Source: JAZDGX01 sp964482205
Lineage (GTDB): Bacteria; Eisenbacteria; RBG-16-71-46; CAIMUX01; WJJG01
Assembly: GCA_964482205.1 (NCBI GenBank)
Contig: CAYZWI010000006.1
Coordinates: forward strand, 124,001-188,000
DNA length: 64,000 nt
Direction of reading: 5' to 3'
Below the pieces are notes generated by a model. That model worked only from the letters and a program-made list of their open reading frames with translations, was not told the DNA's origin and searched no databases. Positions 41,294 to 51,370 of the stretch are shown in pieces. The translations under genes and the position numbers were made by a program. Positions within the stretch are counted from its first letter, which is position 1. Every line of letters starts with the position of its first letter.

Positions 41294-44200
41294 TCAGGCG
41301 TCGGTCATCTGCGCGAACAGCCGGTTCGCTTCCGCGTCGGTCGAGACCAGCCGCCCCTCCTCCAAACGCACGCTCACGATCTTCGAGATCCCCGGTTCCT
41401 GCATCGTGACGCCGTACAGCGCGTCGGCGATCGACATCGTGAGCTTGTTGTGGGTGATCACGATGAACTGCGTCTGCGCGCTGAATTTTCGCAGCAGCGC
41501 GACGAAGCGCTCGATGTTGGCGTCGTCGAGCGGCGCGTCGAGCTCGTCGAGCACGCAGAAGGGCGAAGGCTTGACGAGATAGACGGCGAAGAGCAGCGCG
41601 GTCGCCGTCAGGGTGCGCTCGCCGCTCGAGAGCAGGCGGATGTTCTCCAAACGCTTGCCGCGCGGGCGGGCGACGATCTCGATGTCGGCCTCGAGCGGAT
41701 CCTCGCCGCTCAGCTGGACGCGCGCCTCTCCTCCCGGAAAGAGCGTCCCGAAAGTCGTATCGAAGTTCTCCTGCACTTTGGCGAAGGTTTCCGAGAAGAG
41801 CCGCCGCGCTTCGACATTGATTCTCTCGATCGCGGCCATGAGCGATTCGCGCGATTTGACCAGGTCCTCGCGCTGCGCGCGAATGAAGCGCACATGCTCG
41901 CGCTTCTTCTCGTGCTCTTCGATGGCGAGCAGATTGACGGGGCCGAGCCGGTCGCGTTCGAGGCGCAGCTCCGCGAGCTTCTCGAGGGCCTGCTCGGGCG
42001 TGCGATCGGCGAGCGCTTCCTCCGGGGAGGGCAGAGGGCGCGGCCCATCCCGGCGCCCCGATCCCTTCCCTTCCTCGCCGTCCGCATCCTCGGCCTCCGC
42101 ATGCTCGCCGTCCGCATTCTCTCCGCCAGGTGCGTCCTCTGAGTGCTCACCATCGGATGCCGCCTGCGTGCCTTCGACGCGCTCCTCTCCCCCGCGCGCT
42201 CCTTCCTCGAGCTCGCGCAGGTCGCAGCGGTACTGCTCCAGGATGCGATCGCGCAGGCGTTCCTTCTCCGCCTCGATGCGCGTCAGCCCCACCTGATCCT
42301 CGCGCAGCAGGTCTTCGAGCTCCGAAAGCGATCGGCGCGTCTGCCGGAGCTCCTGTTCGATGGAAGCGAGACCGTCTTCGAGCCGGGTCCGTTCGCGGCC
42401 GACTCGATCGACTTCCTGCACGCGGCCCTCGCGCTGCTCGAGACTCTCGCCCTCCTCGCGCTTCAACTCGGTCAGGCGTGTCTTTCCCTCCTCGATCTGC
42501 GCGCGTCCCGATTCGCGCTCCGCCTCCATGGCGGCCATGCCTTCGATCGATTCGGTGATCTGGCGCTCGAGGTCCGCACGCTGGGATTCCGCCTCGCGCA
42601 GGCGCGTCTCCGCCCAGATCTCCTCCATGCGCTTCTCGGTGAGGACCCTCGTGAGCGCGTCCTTCTCCGCCGTGAAACGCTCGACGACGGCCGCGGCCGC
42701 GCGGAGGTCTTCGTCGGCCGAGCTCTCGGCGGCCACGGTCCGCTGCTGGGACTCGCGCGAACCCTCGAGTTCGCGCAACGCCTCCTCGCGATGGCGCGTG
42801 AAGGCGGCCACTTCCGCACCCAACCGCTCGATTTCCGCGCGCATCATGCGCTCTTCAGCTTGACGCTCGGCGAGCGCGCGGCCCAAATGCGAGAGCTCCG
42901 CCCGCCTCGCCTCCGCATCCTCCGCGAGCGTCCGCGCCCGCGCCGCCAGCGACTGGCGCTCGGCCACCCCGCGGGCCCGCTCGTCGCGCATCGCCGCCGC
43001 CTCCGCAGCAAGCGCCGCGATACGCACGCGCGACTCCTCGATCTCGTCCGCCCGCGCCCAGAGCCGCGCCTCCGAGACGGGCCCTCCCGCACTCACCCAA
43101 CCGGCGGCCGAGAGAACCTCGCCCGCTTCCGTCACCCACAGCCGTCCCGGTTCGCGCGACCCGAGCGGCGGCACCGCGCTGCGATCGGCGACGGGCACGA
43201 TCGCGCTGCGCAAGTATTCGACCAGCGCCTGGTGCTCCGGGCGCCGCGCGGTCAGCGCCCCTTCGGGAAGCGCAACCGCGCCTGGCACGGGGGCGGGAAG
43301 GTCGATCGGGAAGAAGGTGACCTGGCCGAGCCCGTGCTCCTTCAACCAGCCAATCGCTTGCCAGGCATCCTCTTCCGTGGATGTGATCATCCATTCCGTG
43401 AAGGTTCGCAGCGCGGGCGCGAGGCGCTCGCGCCAGGAGGCGTCGATGGTCACCTGCTCGGCCATGACGCCGATCAGGCCGGGCAAGGAGCCGCCTTCGG
43501 CGAGCAGCCGGGCGACCGCTTCCTGGTAGCCGTGATGGCTGCGCGCCTGCTCTTCGAGCAGACGCACCCGGCTTTCGAGTCCCGCGACGTCGCTCTCGCG
43601 CGCGGACAGGCCGCCGTCCAACTCTTGCAGGCGCGCTTCGATCTCGCCCGCCGCCGCCTCGATGGCGCGCCGCTCGTTCCCGCCCGCTTCCTCTTCGCGC
43701 TCGCGCTCTTCGCGGCGCCCGATCAGGCGCTCGATTTCGGCGGCGAGCTCGCCAATCGATTTCGTGTAGTGCTCGCTCTGCGCGCCCACCTCGCCCGCCA
43801 GGCGTCCGAGATCCTCCGCCTTCGCCGAGAGGCTCTGCAGGCGATGCTCGGACGCGGCCCGCTCGCGCACATGCTCGAGCTGAAGCTGCTGGCGTCCCGT
43901 GAGCTCGTCCTTGGCCTTGCGCAGTTCACCGTCCACGCGCGCGACGGCGTCTCCCGCCTCGCCCGCGCGCGCCCGCGATTCGGCGAGCCGCTCGCGCAAC
44001 CCGTTCAATCCGGCCGCGACTTCGCTCAAGCGCGCTTCCGCGACCGTCTTCGCCTCGCCCAGGGTCGCAATCCGGCCCGCGCGATCCTCGATGCGCTCTT
44101 CCAGCGAGCGCAGCCGCTCTTCCAGCACCAGCGCGTCCGAACGCGCCTTCCCTAGGCGGTCCTCGCACTCGGTCAGCCGCGCGCGCGCGGCCTGCGCCTG

Positions 44201-45064
44201 TTGGTCGAGGGCCAGCAGGTCGATCCGCGCCTGCTCCTGGCGCGCTTCCAAGGCGTGCCCTTCCGCGCGCAACCGCTCGCGCCGTTCGGTCTCCTCGGTC
44301 AAGCGGCCGGTGCCTCCCGAGGCGGCTTCGGTGAGCTCGCGCCAGCGCAGGCGCGCCAGCGAAACATCCAGATCGCGGATGCGCTCGGTCAGCCGCCGAT
44401 GGCGCTTCGCCTTCCCCATCTGATAGGCGAGCGAGCGCACCTCGCGCTCCTCGATCTCGAGGGCGTCGTCGACGCGCACGAGGTCGGCGTCCACCGCCTC
44501 CAGCTTCCGCACCGTCTCCTTGCGACGCATCTTGTAGCGCGTGATGCCCGCGGCTTCGTCGAGCAGGAAACGCCGCGCCGAGTCGCGGTCGGCGAGGACT
44601 TCATCGATCATCTCGCGCTCGATGACCGCGTATTCGGCGGAGCCGAGGCCGGTGTCGAGGAACAGATCGCGAATGTCCTTCAGACGACAGGCGGTCTTGT
44701 TGATCCGAAACTCGCTCTCGCCCGAACGAAACGCGCGCCGCTGGATGAGCACATCGCCATATTCGGTCGCCAGGCGTTGATCGCGGTTGTCGAGATGCAG
44801 GCTCACTTCCGCGGCGCCCATCGGCTTCACTTCGCGGGTGCCCTTGAAGATCACATCCTCGAGCTGCGTGCCGCGCAGATTGCGGACATTCTGTTCGCCG
44901 AGAGCCCAGCGAATCGCATCGGAGATGTTGCTCTTGCCGCAGCCGTTCGGGCCGACGATCGCGGTGATGCCGGGAGCGAAGCGCAGCATCGTCCGCTGCG
45001 CGAAGGACTTGAAGCCGAAGAGCTCGAGCTTGTCGAGAAGCACAACCGTCTCCTTGGTGGACAT
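41294..45064 (-). CDS. smc: chromosome segregation protein SMC
   Basis: A 1256-aa ATPase that compacts and segregates the chromosome with ScpA/ScpB. Walker A is GPNGCGKSNISDAIRWALGE near residue 40, long coiled coils flank a hinge at about residues 520-650 (LPGLIGVMAEQVTID...), and the C-terminal head has the signature LLSSGERTLTATALL and Walker B FCVLDELDAPLDDANI. A Gly/Asp/Glu-rich stretch of about 60 residues (about 955-1018, DNA 42010-42200) interrupts the C-terminal coiled coil and is not a usual SMC feature. ATG 45064 follows GAGGA closely. The order selA, SPOR protein, smc suggests transcription from the fusA promoter or an undetected internal one. Confidence 0.96.
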   Translation of the reverse strand: MSTKETVVLLDKLELFGFKSFAQRTMLRFAPGITAIVGPNGCGKSNISDAIRWALGEQNVRNLRGTQLEDVIFKGTREVKPMGAAEVSLHLDNRDQRLATEYGDVLIQRRAFRSGESEFRINKTACRLKDIRDLFLDTGLGSAEYAVIEREMIDEVLADRDSARRFLLDEAAGITRYKMRRKETVRKLEAVDADLVRVDDALEIEEREVRSLAYQMGKAKRHRRLTERIRDLDVSLARLRWRELTEAASGGTGRLTEETERRERLRAEGHALEARQEQARIDLLALDQQAQAARARLTECEDRLGKARSDALVLEERLRSLEERIEDRAGRIATLGEAKTVAEARLSEVAAGLNGLRERLAESRARAGEAGDAVARVDGELRKAKDELTGRQQLQLEHVRERAASEHRLQSLSAKAEDLGRLAGEVGAQSEHYTKSIGELAAEIERLIGRREEREREEEAGGNERRAIEAAAGEIEARLQELDGGLSARESDVAGLESRVRLLEEQARSHHGYQEAVARLLAEGGSLPGLIGVMAEQVTIDASWRERLAPALRTFTEWMITSTEEDAWQAIGWLKEHGLGQVTFFPIDLPAPVPGAVALPEGALTARRPEHQALVEYLRSAIVPVADRSAVPPLGSREPGRLWVTEAGEVLSAAGWVSAGGPVSEARLWARADEIEESRVRIAALAAEAAAMRDERARGVAERQSLAARARTLAEDAEARRAELSHLGRALAERQAEERMMRAEIERLGAEVAAFTRHREEALRELEGSRESQQRTVAAESSADEDLRAAAAVVERFTAEKDALTRVLTEKRMEEIWAETRLREAESQRADLERQITESIEGMAAMEAERESGRAQIEEGKTRLTELKREEGESLEQREGRVQEVDRVGRERTRLEDGLASIEQELRQTRRSLSELEDLLREDQVGLTRIEAEKERLRDRILEQYRCDLRELEEGARGGEERVEGTQAASDGEHSEDAPGGENADGEHAEAEDADGEEGKGSGRRDGPRPLPSPEEALADRTPEQALEKLAELRLERDRLGPVNLLAIEEHEKKREHVRFIRAQREDLVKSRESLMAAIERINVEARRLFSETFAKVQENFDTTFGTLFPGGEARVQLSGEDPLEADIEIVARPRGKRLENIRLLSSGERTLTATALLFAVYLVKPSPFCVLDELDAPLDDANIERFVALLRKFSAQTQFIVITHNKLTMSIADALYGVTMQEPGISKIVSVRLEEGRLVSTDAEANRLFAQMTDA

Positions 45065-45120
45065 TCCTCGTGCGCCACGCCGCTCACGCTACACGCAGCG
45101 CGCAGCGCGAACGATTCCCG

Positions 45121-46980
45121 CTAGGGCGCGCCGCTCACGATCGGGCGGCTGACCAGCGGACCGTAGCCGTCGGCCGCCACCACTTGGGTCGCATCCGCGT
45201 CCTCGTTCTCCACGATCGCCGTGCCGGCTGCGATCGCTTCGTCGACCGAAGCGTAGCGCCCGATCACGACCCGGCTGAAGAGACCCCGGCCGGGGATTCC
45301 TACTCGCACGATCCGCGCTTCAATCCCGCGGCCGGCGAGCCGCTTCACTTCCACGGCGGCCAGCGGATCGTTGGGAAACGAGCCGCACAAGAGCCCGAAG
45401 GGCCCCGCCCGGCTCGAGACGATGGTGCGCGCTCCCCCGGAGAGCGTGTCCCCGGCCGCCTGCGAGCGGGCGTCCACCCGCCTCTCCCTGTCCGCGATCG
45501 TCCCGCGGGCGATCGCGCCTTCGCGCTCGGGGGAGGCGACGCGACCGGTCAGGCTCGTCATCGGATCGCGCGGCGCGCCGCCGGTCGAATCCGGGGCCGC
45601 CGTGGCGGCGCTTTGCAGGTCGCTCGCGCCCGGCAGCGCACTGCCGTCGGCAGCCGGATCCATCCTCGCGAGAGATTCTCGCTCGGCGTCGGAATCGGGC
45701 CGCCCGGGAGAATCCCGTTGCGCATCGATGTCTCGCTGCGCAGCTCGCTGGGCGTCGAATTCGTGGCGCGCATCCAAGTCTCGCGGCGCAGTTCCCTGCG
45801 CACCTGATTCTTGCCGCGGATCGGATTCTCGTCGCACGTCGGATTGCGCGGCGGACTCTTGTCGCGCAGCGGAATGGGCCGGCGCGGGCGTCTCTTCTCG
45901 CGGCTGGGCATTCGTGCGCGCCTGAGGCTCGGGGCGGGCGTCGAAACTCGTTCGCGCCGGCGCTTCCGATTTGTATGCGAGGCGAGGGAAGAGGATTCCC
46001 GTCAGCGTGAGTGCCGCGACCGCGATGACCAACCACCAGTAGAGCGGCAGGCCGCCACGCCGCTCGTTGGGCGGCGCCGGTCTCGCGCCATCCGAGCCGG
46101 GCCCGAATCGCGCCGACCAGCTGCCCTCCACCTCCACTCGCTCCACCGGAAGGCCAGGCGCCTGCGCGCGCGCCTCCACCGCCTTCGCCACCGACGAAGG
46201 CCAGGCGCCTTCCCCCGTCGCGCGACGCGTTGCCCCGGGCGCCGCTTCCTCGCCGCCTGGAGATGCCGCGCGGCTCCCTTGGGCGCCTGCGAAAGCGCTG
46301 GAAGCCTCCTCGAACGCGCCTTCCTGGCGCCCATAGGCCACGATCCCGGCGATCGCATAGCCTTCGACCCGCAATTCCGCGACTCTCGCGGCCAGCGACG
46401 AGGCGGGGCAATCGCGGAAGGGAACGACGAGCACGAGCGAAGTCACTCGCGCGGGAGGCAGAGGGGGCGGCTCGCCGGGCGTCTCGCCGGCGATGATGAT
46501 GCCGCCCGCTTCCAACGGATCGCCGGCCGCGCGTCCGGGCGCACAGCCGAGGAAGACTCCCTGGATCCCGGTCGCTTCGGCGACCGGCCGCTCGGGAAGC
46601 AGGGCTCGCAGTTCGGGCCCCAGAATGCCGGCATGCACGGGCGATCCCGCCGGCTCCGCCGCGCGGCGCTCGCCCGGGCGCACGATGAGGATGGGCGCGG
46701 CGCCTCCCGCGGCCGCCCGCTCGGCGATTCCGAGCGCGACCGGCAGCTCCTCTCCGGCCTGCCCCAGTCCGAGGACCCAGATGACGGGCGCGGGAGCGGC
46801 GAGAAAGCGGTAGATGCGAGCCGAGAAGACGGGAGCGGGCGCCAGCGACGCGATCGTCGCTTCGCCGTATGGAAAGAAGCGGGTCTGCGGAGCGAGCACT
46901 CCGAAGAGAGGCAGGTCGAGCGCCCGCGCCGCTTCCTCGGCGCTTTCGTAGTAGCGTGCCGCCGCGCTGTCGTCGCTCAT
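45121..46980 (-). CDS. SPOR-domain membrane protein with degenerate BY-kinase-like N-domain
   Basis: A 619-aa bitopic protein. The N-terminal cytoplasmic part recalls CpsD/BY-kinase P-loop proteins: LPLFGVLAP, VIWVLGLGQAGEELPVALGIA and a late GYAIAGIVAYGRQ. The GEGKST Walker A sequence is GEELPV, so ATP binding is doubtful. One membrane helix lies at 311-331 (LPLYWWLVIAVAALTLTGILF). Then comes a linker of about 120 residues of short Arg/Asp/Gln/Ser repeats, and finally a SPOR domain (about 550-612: FGLLCGSFPNDPLAAVEVKRL, GLFSRVVIGRYASVDEA), which binds denuded septal peptidoglycan. Its ATG overlaps the selA stop (ATGA). A cell-division or envelope role beside smc is inferred. Confidence 0.72.
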   Translation of the reverse strand: MSDDSAAARYYESAEEAARALDLPLFGVLAPQTRFFPYGEATIASLAPAPVFSARIYRFLAAPAPVIWVLGLGQAGEELPVALGIAERAAAGGAAPILIVRPGERRAAEPAGSPVHAGILGPELRALLPERPVAEATGIQGVFLGCAPGRAAGDPLEAGGIIIAGETPGEPPPLPPARVTSLVLVVPFRDCPASSLAARVAELRVEGYAIAGIVAYGRQEGAFEEASSAFAGAQGSRAASPGGEEAAPGATRRATGEGAWPSSVAKAVEARAQAPGLPVERVEVEGSWSARFGPGSDGARPAPPNERRGGLPLYWWLVIAVAALTLTGILFPRLAYKSEAPARTSFDARPEPQARTNAQPREETPAPAHSAARQESAAQSDVRRESDPRQESGAQGTAPRDLDARHEFDAQRAAQRDIDAQRDSPGRPDSDAERESLARMDPAADGSALPGASDLQSAATAAPDSTGGAPRDPMTSLTGRVASPEREGAIARGTIADRERRVDARSQAAGDTLSGGARTIVSSRAGPFGLLCGSFPNDPLAAVEVKRLAGRGIEARIVRVGIPGRGLFSRVVIGRYASVDEAIAAGTAIVENEDADATQVVAADGYGPLVSRPIVSGAP

Positions 46981-48416
46981 CGCTCGTTTCCCATCGCGGC
47001 CGCCCGGCAGGCGGCCCATTCGGCGGCCACCCGTTCGGGCAGGATGTCCAGCTCGTCTTCGTTCAGCGCGCGCAAGTCGAGAAGCAGGCGATCGCGCTCC
47101 ACGCGTCCCATCACGGGCGGGTGCCCGGTCCGCAGACGCCGGGCGAGATCGTCCACCGGCGCATCCGCCATCCGCACGGCAACGGCCATCGACGGCCAAC
47201 GCTGCCCGGGCAGCGAACCGCCCCCGGCGGCCGCTTCGCTGGGCACGATCTCAACGCAGCCGGCAGGCACGCCGGCGCGGATCAGCCCTTCACGCACCGC
47301 GTTCCCCGCCTCGCGCAATTCCTCCAGCGAGCGGGCCATCATGCGATGGAACGGCACGCGCGCGAGCCCCTCGCCCGCCCGCAGGTACTCGAGCAGCGTC
47401 GCCTCGAGAGCGGCCAGATGCAACTTGTCCAGGCGCAGAATGCGCGCCAGCGGATCCCCGCGCAAGCGCGCGATCCATTCCCGCCGCCCGAGAACGATCC
47501 CCGCCTGCGGACCGCCGAGGAGCTTGTCGCCGCTCGCCGTGACGAGATCCGTTCCCGCCTCGAGAAGATCCTGGATGCGCGGCTCGTCGCGCAGGTATGC
47601 GGAGGGGTGCTGCCTGAGCGCCCCGCTGCCCGCATCCTCGACGAAGGGAAGCCCGCGCTCGTGCGCGAGGGCGGCCAGTTCCCCGGCGTTGACCGACTCG
47701 GTGAAGCCTTCGATGACGAAGTTCGAAGGATGCACCTTCAGGATGAGGCCCGTGTTGGGACCGATCGCGGCGCGGTAGTCCTCGATCCTCGTCCGGTTCG
47801 TGGTCCCCACTTCGCGCAGCTTCGCTCCGCTCGCCTCCATGATGTCGGGCAGGCGGAAGCTGCCGCCGATCTCGACCAGCTCGCCGCGCGAGACGATCGT
47901 CTCGCGGCCTTCGCACAGCGCTCTCAAGACGAGAAAGACGGCGGCGGCGTTGTTGTTGACCGCGAGCGCATCCTCCGCCCCGGTCACCTGCCGCAGGCGC
48001 TCGCGCACCGCGTCGAGACGCGAGATGCGCCTGCCCGTCTCGAGATCGACCTCGAGATTCGCGTACCCGCCGGCGAGGCGCGCGACGGCTTCCTGGGCGC
48101 TCGGAGCCAAGGGCGCGCGGCCGAGATTCGTGTGGATCAGGATCCCGGTCGCATTGATCACGGGACGAAGCGAGGGAGCGAGCAGCGATTCGGCCCGCAG
48201 CGCGACGCGCGCGGCGACGGCCGCCGCGGAAAACGGGTGCTGGGACATGAGCCGCGCTTCGCCGCCGGCTTCCGCGCGCAGCGCGGCGATCTCTTCGCGA
48301 ATCAGTCCGACCACCGTGCCGTGCGCGAGATGCTCGAGCAACCCGGCGACGGAAGGCTCCGCCAGAATCGCGCCGACCGCGGGAATGCGGGCGCGCGGGT
48401 CATCCTGTTTCGCCAT
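46977..48416 (-). CDS. selA: L-seryl-tRNA(Sec) selenium transferase
   Basis: A 479-aa PLP enzyme converting seryl-tRNA(Sec) to selenocysteyl-tRNA(Sec). Features: the N-terminal helical domain (RIPAVGAILAEP), VINATGILIHTNLGRAPL, NNNAAAVFLVL, SRGELVEIGGSFRLPDIM, and the PLP lysine in TASGDKLLGGPQAGI. Length matches the E. coli type. It implies a selenocysteine pathway, but selB, selD and the Sec tRNA are not in the window. GGGAGGGAACG precedes ATG 48416. It is 63 nt after fusA and its stop overlaps the SPOR-protein start. Confidence 0.95.
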   Translation of the reverse strand: MAKQDDPRARIPAVGAILAEPSVAGLLEHLAHGTVVGLIREEIAALRAEAGGEARLMSQHPFSAAAVAARVALRAESLLAPSLRPVINATGILIHTNLGRAPLAPSAQEAVARLAGGYANLEVDLETGRRISRLDAVRERLRQVTGAEDALAVNNNAAAVFLVLRALCEGRETIVSRGELVEIGGSFRLPDIMEASGAKLREVGTTNRTRIEDYRAAIGPNTGLILKVHPSNFVIEGFTESVNAGELAALAHERGLPFVEDAGSGALRQHPSAYLRDEPRIQDLLEAGTDLVTASGDKLLGGPQAGIVLGRREWIARLRGDPLARILRLDKLHLAALEATLLEYLRAGEGLARVPFHRMMARSLEELREAGNAVREGLIRAGVPAGCVEIVPSEAAAGGGSLPGQRWPSMAVAVRMADAPVDDLARRLRTGHPPVMGRVERDRLLLDLRALNEDELDILPERVAAEWAACRAAAMGNER

Positions 48417-48479
48417 CGTTCCCTCCCGGTCACCGGGATTCCACTCGCGCAGCCGTTCACGCGCGCCCGGCGAAAGCCC

Positions 48480-50543
48480 TCAGGCGGGCTGGCCTCCGGG
48501 CACCTCGTCGAAGCGGTCGAAGATCATCGTGTACGAAGCGCGCCCCTGGGTCACGCTGCGCAGCTCGGTCGCGTAGCCGAACATGCGCGCCAGCGGCGCG
48601 CGGGCGCGCAGCGCCTGCATCTCCCCCACGACTTCGTTGCCCAGCACCTTGCCCTGCCGGGCCGCGAGCTGCTGGTGCACCACGCCGACGAACTCGCGCG
48701 GCACGACGATCTCGAGCCGCATGATCGGCTCGAGCAGAATCGGCTGCGCGTGACGGCAGGCGTCGCGAAAGGCGGTGAGCGCGGCGTTGCGAAACGCGAA
48801 CTCGCTGCCGTTCACCTCGTGGGTCGAGCCGCCCGTCAGGCGCACGCGGATGTCGGTCGCGGGATAGCCGTAGCGGATGCCCGCTTCGCTTCCGGCGAGA
48901 ATCACTTCCCGGATCGCCGGCAGGTAGATCTCGGGAATCGTTCCCGGAGGCAGCGCCTCCTCGACCACGATGCCCGCCATACGCTCGAGCGGCGACACTT
49001 CCAGAATCACATGCCCGTAGTGCTCGCGCCCGCCCGTCGCGCGTTCGTACTTCGATTCGGCGGAAACCCTCCGGGCGATGGTCTCGCGATAGGTCACCTG
49101 CGGGCGGCCGAGGCGCACGCGCAATCCGAATTCGCGCGCCAGACGCTCGCCCAGCACCTCCAAATGCAGCTCGCCCATCCCGCGCAGAATCCGCTGGCCG
49201 GTGTTCTCGTCCATGCGCACCTGGAAGGTCGGATCGTCGGCCGAGAGATGCCCGAGGGCGAGGTCGATCTTCTCCTCTTCTCCCGCCGTCTTGGCTTCCA
49301 GCGAGGCCATCACCACCGGCTCGGGGAAGCGCATCGTCTCGAGCGAGATCGGATGCGCCGGATCGCACAGCGTGTCTCCCGTGCGCGCGGACTTCAGCCC
49401 CACGGCGATGCAAATGTCGCCCGCGCTCACTTCGTCGAGGCGGCTCTTCTTGTCCGCTTGCGCGCGATACACGCGCGCGATCCGCTCGCGCTCGCCGAGG
49501 CGCGGATTCAAGAGGGAGTCGCCCTCGCGCAGCGTTCCCGAATAGAGCCGCAGGTAGCTCACCCGGCCGCGGCCCGCCTCGCCCGCGGTGGTGTAGGTCT
49601 TGAAGACCAGGGCGGCCAGCGGCGCGCGCGGATCGGCGGGCCGCTCTTCCATCGCCAGCGTGGAGGGATTGCGTCCCGTCACCGGCGGCACCTCGTCGGG
49701 CGCGGGCAGGTAATCGATCACCCCGTCGAGCAACGGCTGAACGCCGATGTTGCGAAAGGCCGCCCCGGCGAAGACGGGCACGAAGCGCTGGGCGATCGTG
49801 CCGGAGCGCAACCCCCGCCGCAGCGCGGCCGGATCGAGATCGTCGGCGGCGAGAAACTGCTCGAGCAATTCCTCGCTCTCCGCGGCGACCGTCTCGAGCA
49901 AGCGGCGCCGCGCGCGCGCGGCCGTCTCCTCCATCTCCGGCGGAATCGGCCCGCTCTCGATCGTGCGCCCCTGATCCTCGACGCTCCAGCGGAGCGCGCG
50001 CATCCCGAGCAGATCGATCACCCCTTCGAAGCGGCTCTCCGCCCCGATGGGGATCGTGACCGGCAGCGGATCGCTTCCCAGCCGCTCGCGCACTTGATCG
50101 AGCACGCGTTCGAAGTCGGCGCCGATGCGGTCCATCTTGTTGACGAAGATCATCCGCGCCACGCGATAGCGCTCCGCCTGGTGCCAGACCATCTCCGATT
50201 GCGGTTCGACCCCTCCGCGCCCGCACAGCACGACCACCACGCCGTCGAGCACGCGCAGCGAGCGCTCGACCTCGGCGGTGAAATCCACATGCCCGGGGGT
50301 GTCGATGAGATTGAGCTGATGGCCGCGCCATTCGACGGTGATGGCGGCCGAAGTGATCGTGATGCCGCGCTCGCGCTCCTGGTCCATCCAATCGGTCACG
50401 GTCGAGCCGGCATCGACTTCTCCGATGCGATGCGAAGCGCCCGAATAAAAGAGGATCCGCTCGGTCGTGGTCGTCTTGCCGGCGTCGATGTGCGCGATCA
50501 CGCCGATGTTGCGGATCCTGCTCAACTGGTCTTTACGCGCCAT
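48480..50543 (-). CDS. fusA: translation elongation factor G family GTPase
   Basis: A 687-aa translocase GTPase with all EF-G domains. G1 is [15 protein letters not shown], switch I ends [10 protein letters not shown]3 is DTPGHVDF, and G4 is NKMD; domains II-V follow ([55 protein letters not shown]). The segment after G3 reads [13 protein letters not shown], where standard EF-G has DAVAGVEPQSE-like sequence. It is not beside rpsL, rpsG or tuf, so it may be an EF-G paralogue (for example a recycling EF-G2) and not the main factor. It has its own strong promoter (50579-50606). Confidence 0.88.
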   Translation of the reverse strand: MARKDQLSRIRNIGVIAHIDAGKTTTTERILFYSGASHRIGEVDAGSTVTDWMDQERERGITITSAAITVEWRGHQLNLIDTPGHVDFTAEVERSLRVLDGVVVVLCGRGGVEPQSEMVWHQAERYRVARMIFVNKMDRIGADFERVLDQVRERLGSDPLPVTIPIGAESRFEGVIDLLGMRALRWSVEDQGRTIESGPIPPEMEETAARARRRLLETVAAESEELLEQFLAADDLDPAALRRGLRSGTIAQRFVPVFAGAAFRNIGVQPLLDGVIDYLPAPDEVPPVTGRNPSTLAMEERPADPRAPLAALVFKTYTTAGEAGRGRVSYLRLYSGTLREGDSLLNPRLGERERIARVYRAQADKKSRLDEVSAGDICIAVGLKSARTGDTLCDPAHPISLETMRFPEPVVMASLEAKTAGEEEKIDLALGHLSADDPTFQVRMDENTGQRILRGMGELHLEVLGERLAREFGLRVRLGRPQVTYRETIARRVSAESKYERATGGREHYGHVILEVSPLERMAGIVVEEALPPGTIPEIYLPAIREVILAGSEAGIRYGYPATDIRVRLTGGSTHEVNGSEFAFRNAALTAFRDACRHAQPILLEPIMRLEIVVPREFVGVVHQQLAARQGKVLGNEVVGEMQALRARAPLARMFGYATELRSVTQGRASYTMIFDRFDEVPGGQPA

Positions 50544-50578
50544 GCGCTCTCCCGAAGTGATCGTCGAAACGAGCCCGC

Positions 50579-50606
50579 ATTATGCCTTTCGGAACCGGTC
50601 TGTCAA
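50579..50606 (-). promoter_or_regulatory. strong promoter for the EF-G gene
   Basis: Minus strand TTGACA (50606-50601), 16-nt spacer, CATAAT (50584-50579), one base from consensus at the -10. It ends 36 nt before ATG 50543, so the leader is short. No gene was seen in 50607-50803. Confidence 0.6.
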
Positions 50607-50803
50607 GCGAGCCGCCCAAGCGCGCGCGTTTCGCGCGTCGCGAAAAACGCGCGCCGGCCGCCCTCCGGCGGGCGGGCGATCGCGACGCGAAGGTGGAGAG
50701 GGAAGAGAGCGCGCAGCGAGGCCGGAGGCCCGCGCCCATCGATTCCAGCGCATCCATCGGGCGGGCCCGCGCATTCGTCCCCGCGTGCGCAAAGCGCCGT
50801 GGA

Positions 50804-51313
50804 TCAGAAACGGAACTTGCCGAAATCCCGGGGATCGAGCTTCTCGATGAAGTCCTTCAACTCCTCGGCCCGCTGTTCGTCGTCGCCGTCGGCGGCCTTG
50901 CTGGTCTCGGAGAGGAGCGCGTCGAATTCGCCGGAAAAGAGCTTGGGATCGACGTAGATGCGCGCCTTCGCCTTCAAGGCGAGCGCAATCGAGTCGCTCG
51001 GGCGGGCGTCGATGCAGAGAATGCCGTTGCCCGAATCGATGAAGATCTTCGCGTAGAAGGTGTTCTCGACGAGATCGCAGATCTCGACCCTCTGCACTTT
51101 TGCGCCCAGCCCGCGCAGCATGCTGTTCAACAAGTCGTGCGTCAGCGGCCGCGGGAATTTGCGTTCGGCGAGCTCCATGGCGATGACGCTCGCTTCCTGC
51201 GGGCCGATCCAGATCGGCAGCTTCCGTTCCCCGGCGAGGTCCTTCAGGATGACCACCGGGACATGGTTCTTCTGATCTTCCGCGAGCGCCCAAACGACGA
51301 CTTCCACCAACAC
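50804..51313 (-). CDS. bifunctional nuclease family protein (DUF151)
   Basis: A 169-aa protein of the BFN/DUF151 family. Core motifs are VVILKDLAGERKLPIWIGPQEASVIAMEL, the PRPLTHDLLNSMLRGLGAKVQRV block, TFYAKIFID and IDARPSDSIALALKAKARIYV. Members are common near ribosomal or tRNA genes in many bacteria; nuclease activity is reported for plant and some archaeal relatives. The C-terminus has a charged helix and ends PRDFGKFRF. GTG 51313 with GGAAAGGAAG upstream. It is last in the rpsF-rpsR-rplI-SurA-like operon. Confidence 0.88.
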   Translation of the reverse strand: MLVEVVVWALAEDQKNHVPVVILKDLAGERKLPIWIGPQEASVIAMELAERKFPRPLTHDLLNSMLRGLGAKVQRVEICDLVENTFYAKIFIDSGNGILCIDARPSDSIALALKAKARIYVDPKLFSGEFDALLSETSKAADGDDEQRAEELKDFIEKLDPRDFGKFRF

Positions 51314-51370
51314 GCGCGCTTCCTTTCCGCGTGGAAACGGGCGACCCCGCCCTTCGGGTCCGGCCTTGCT

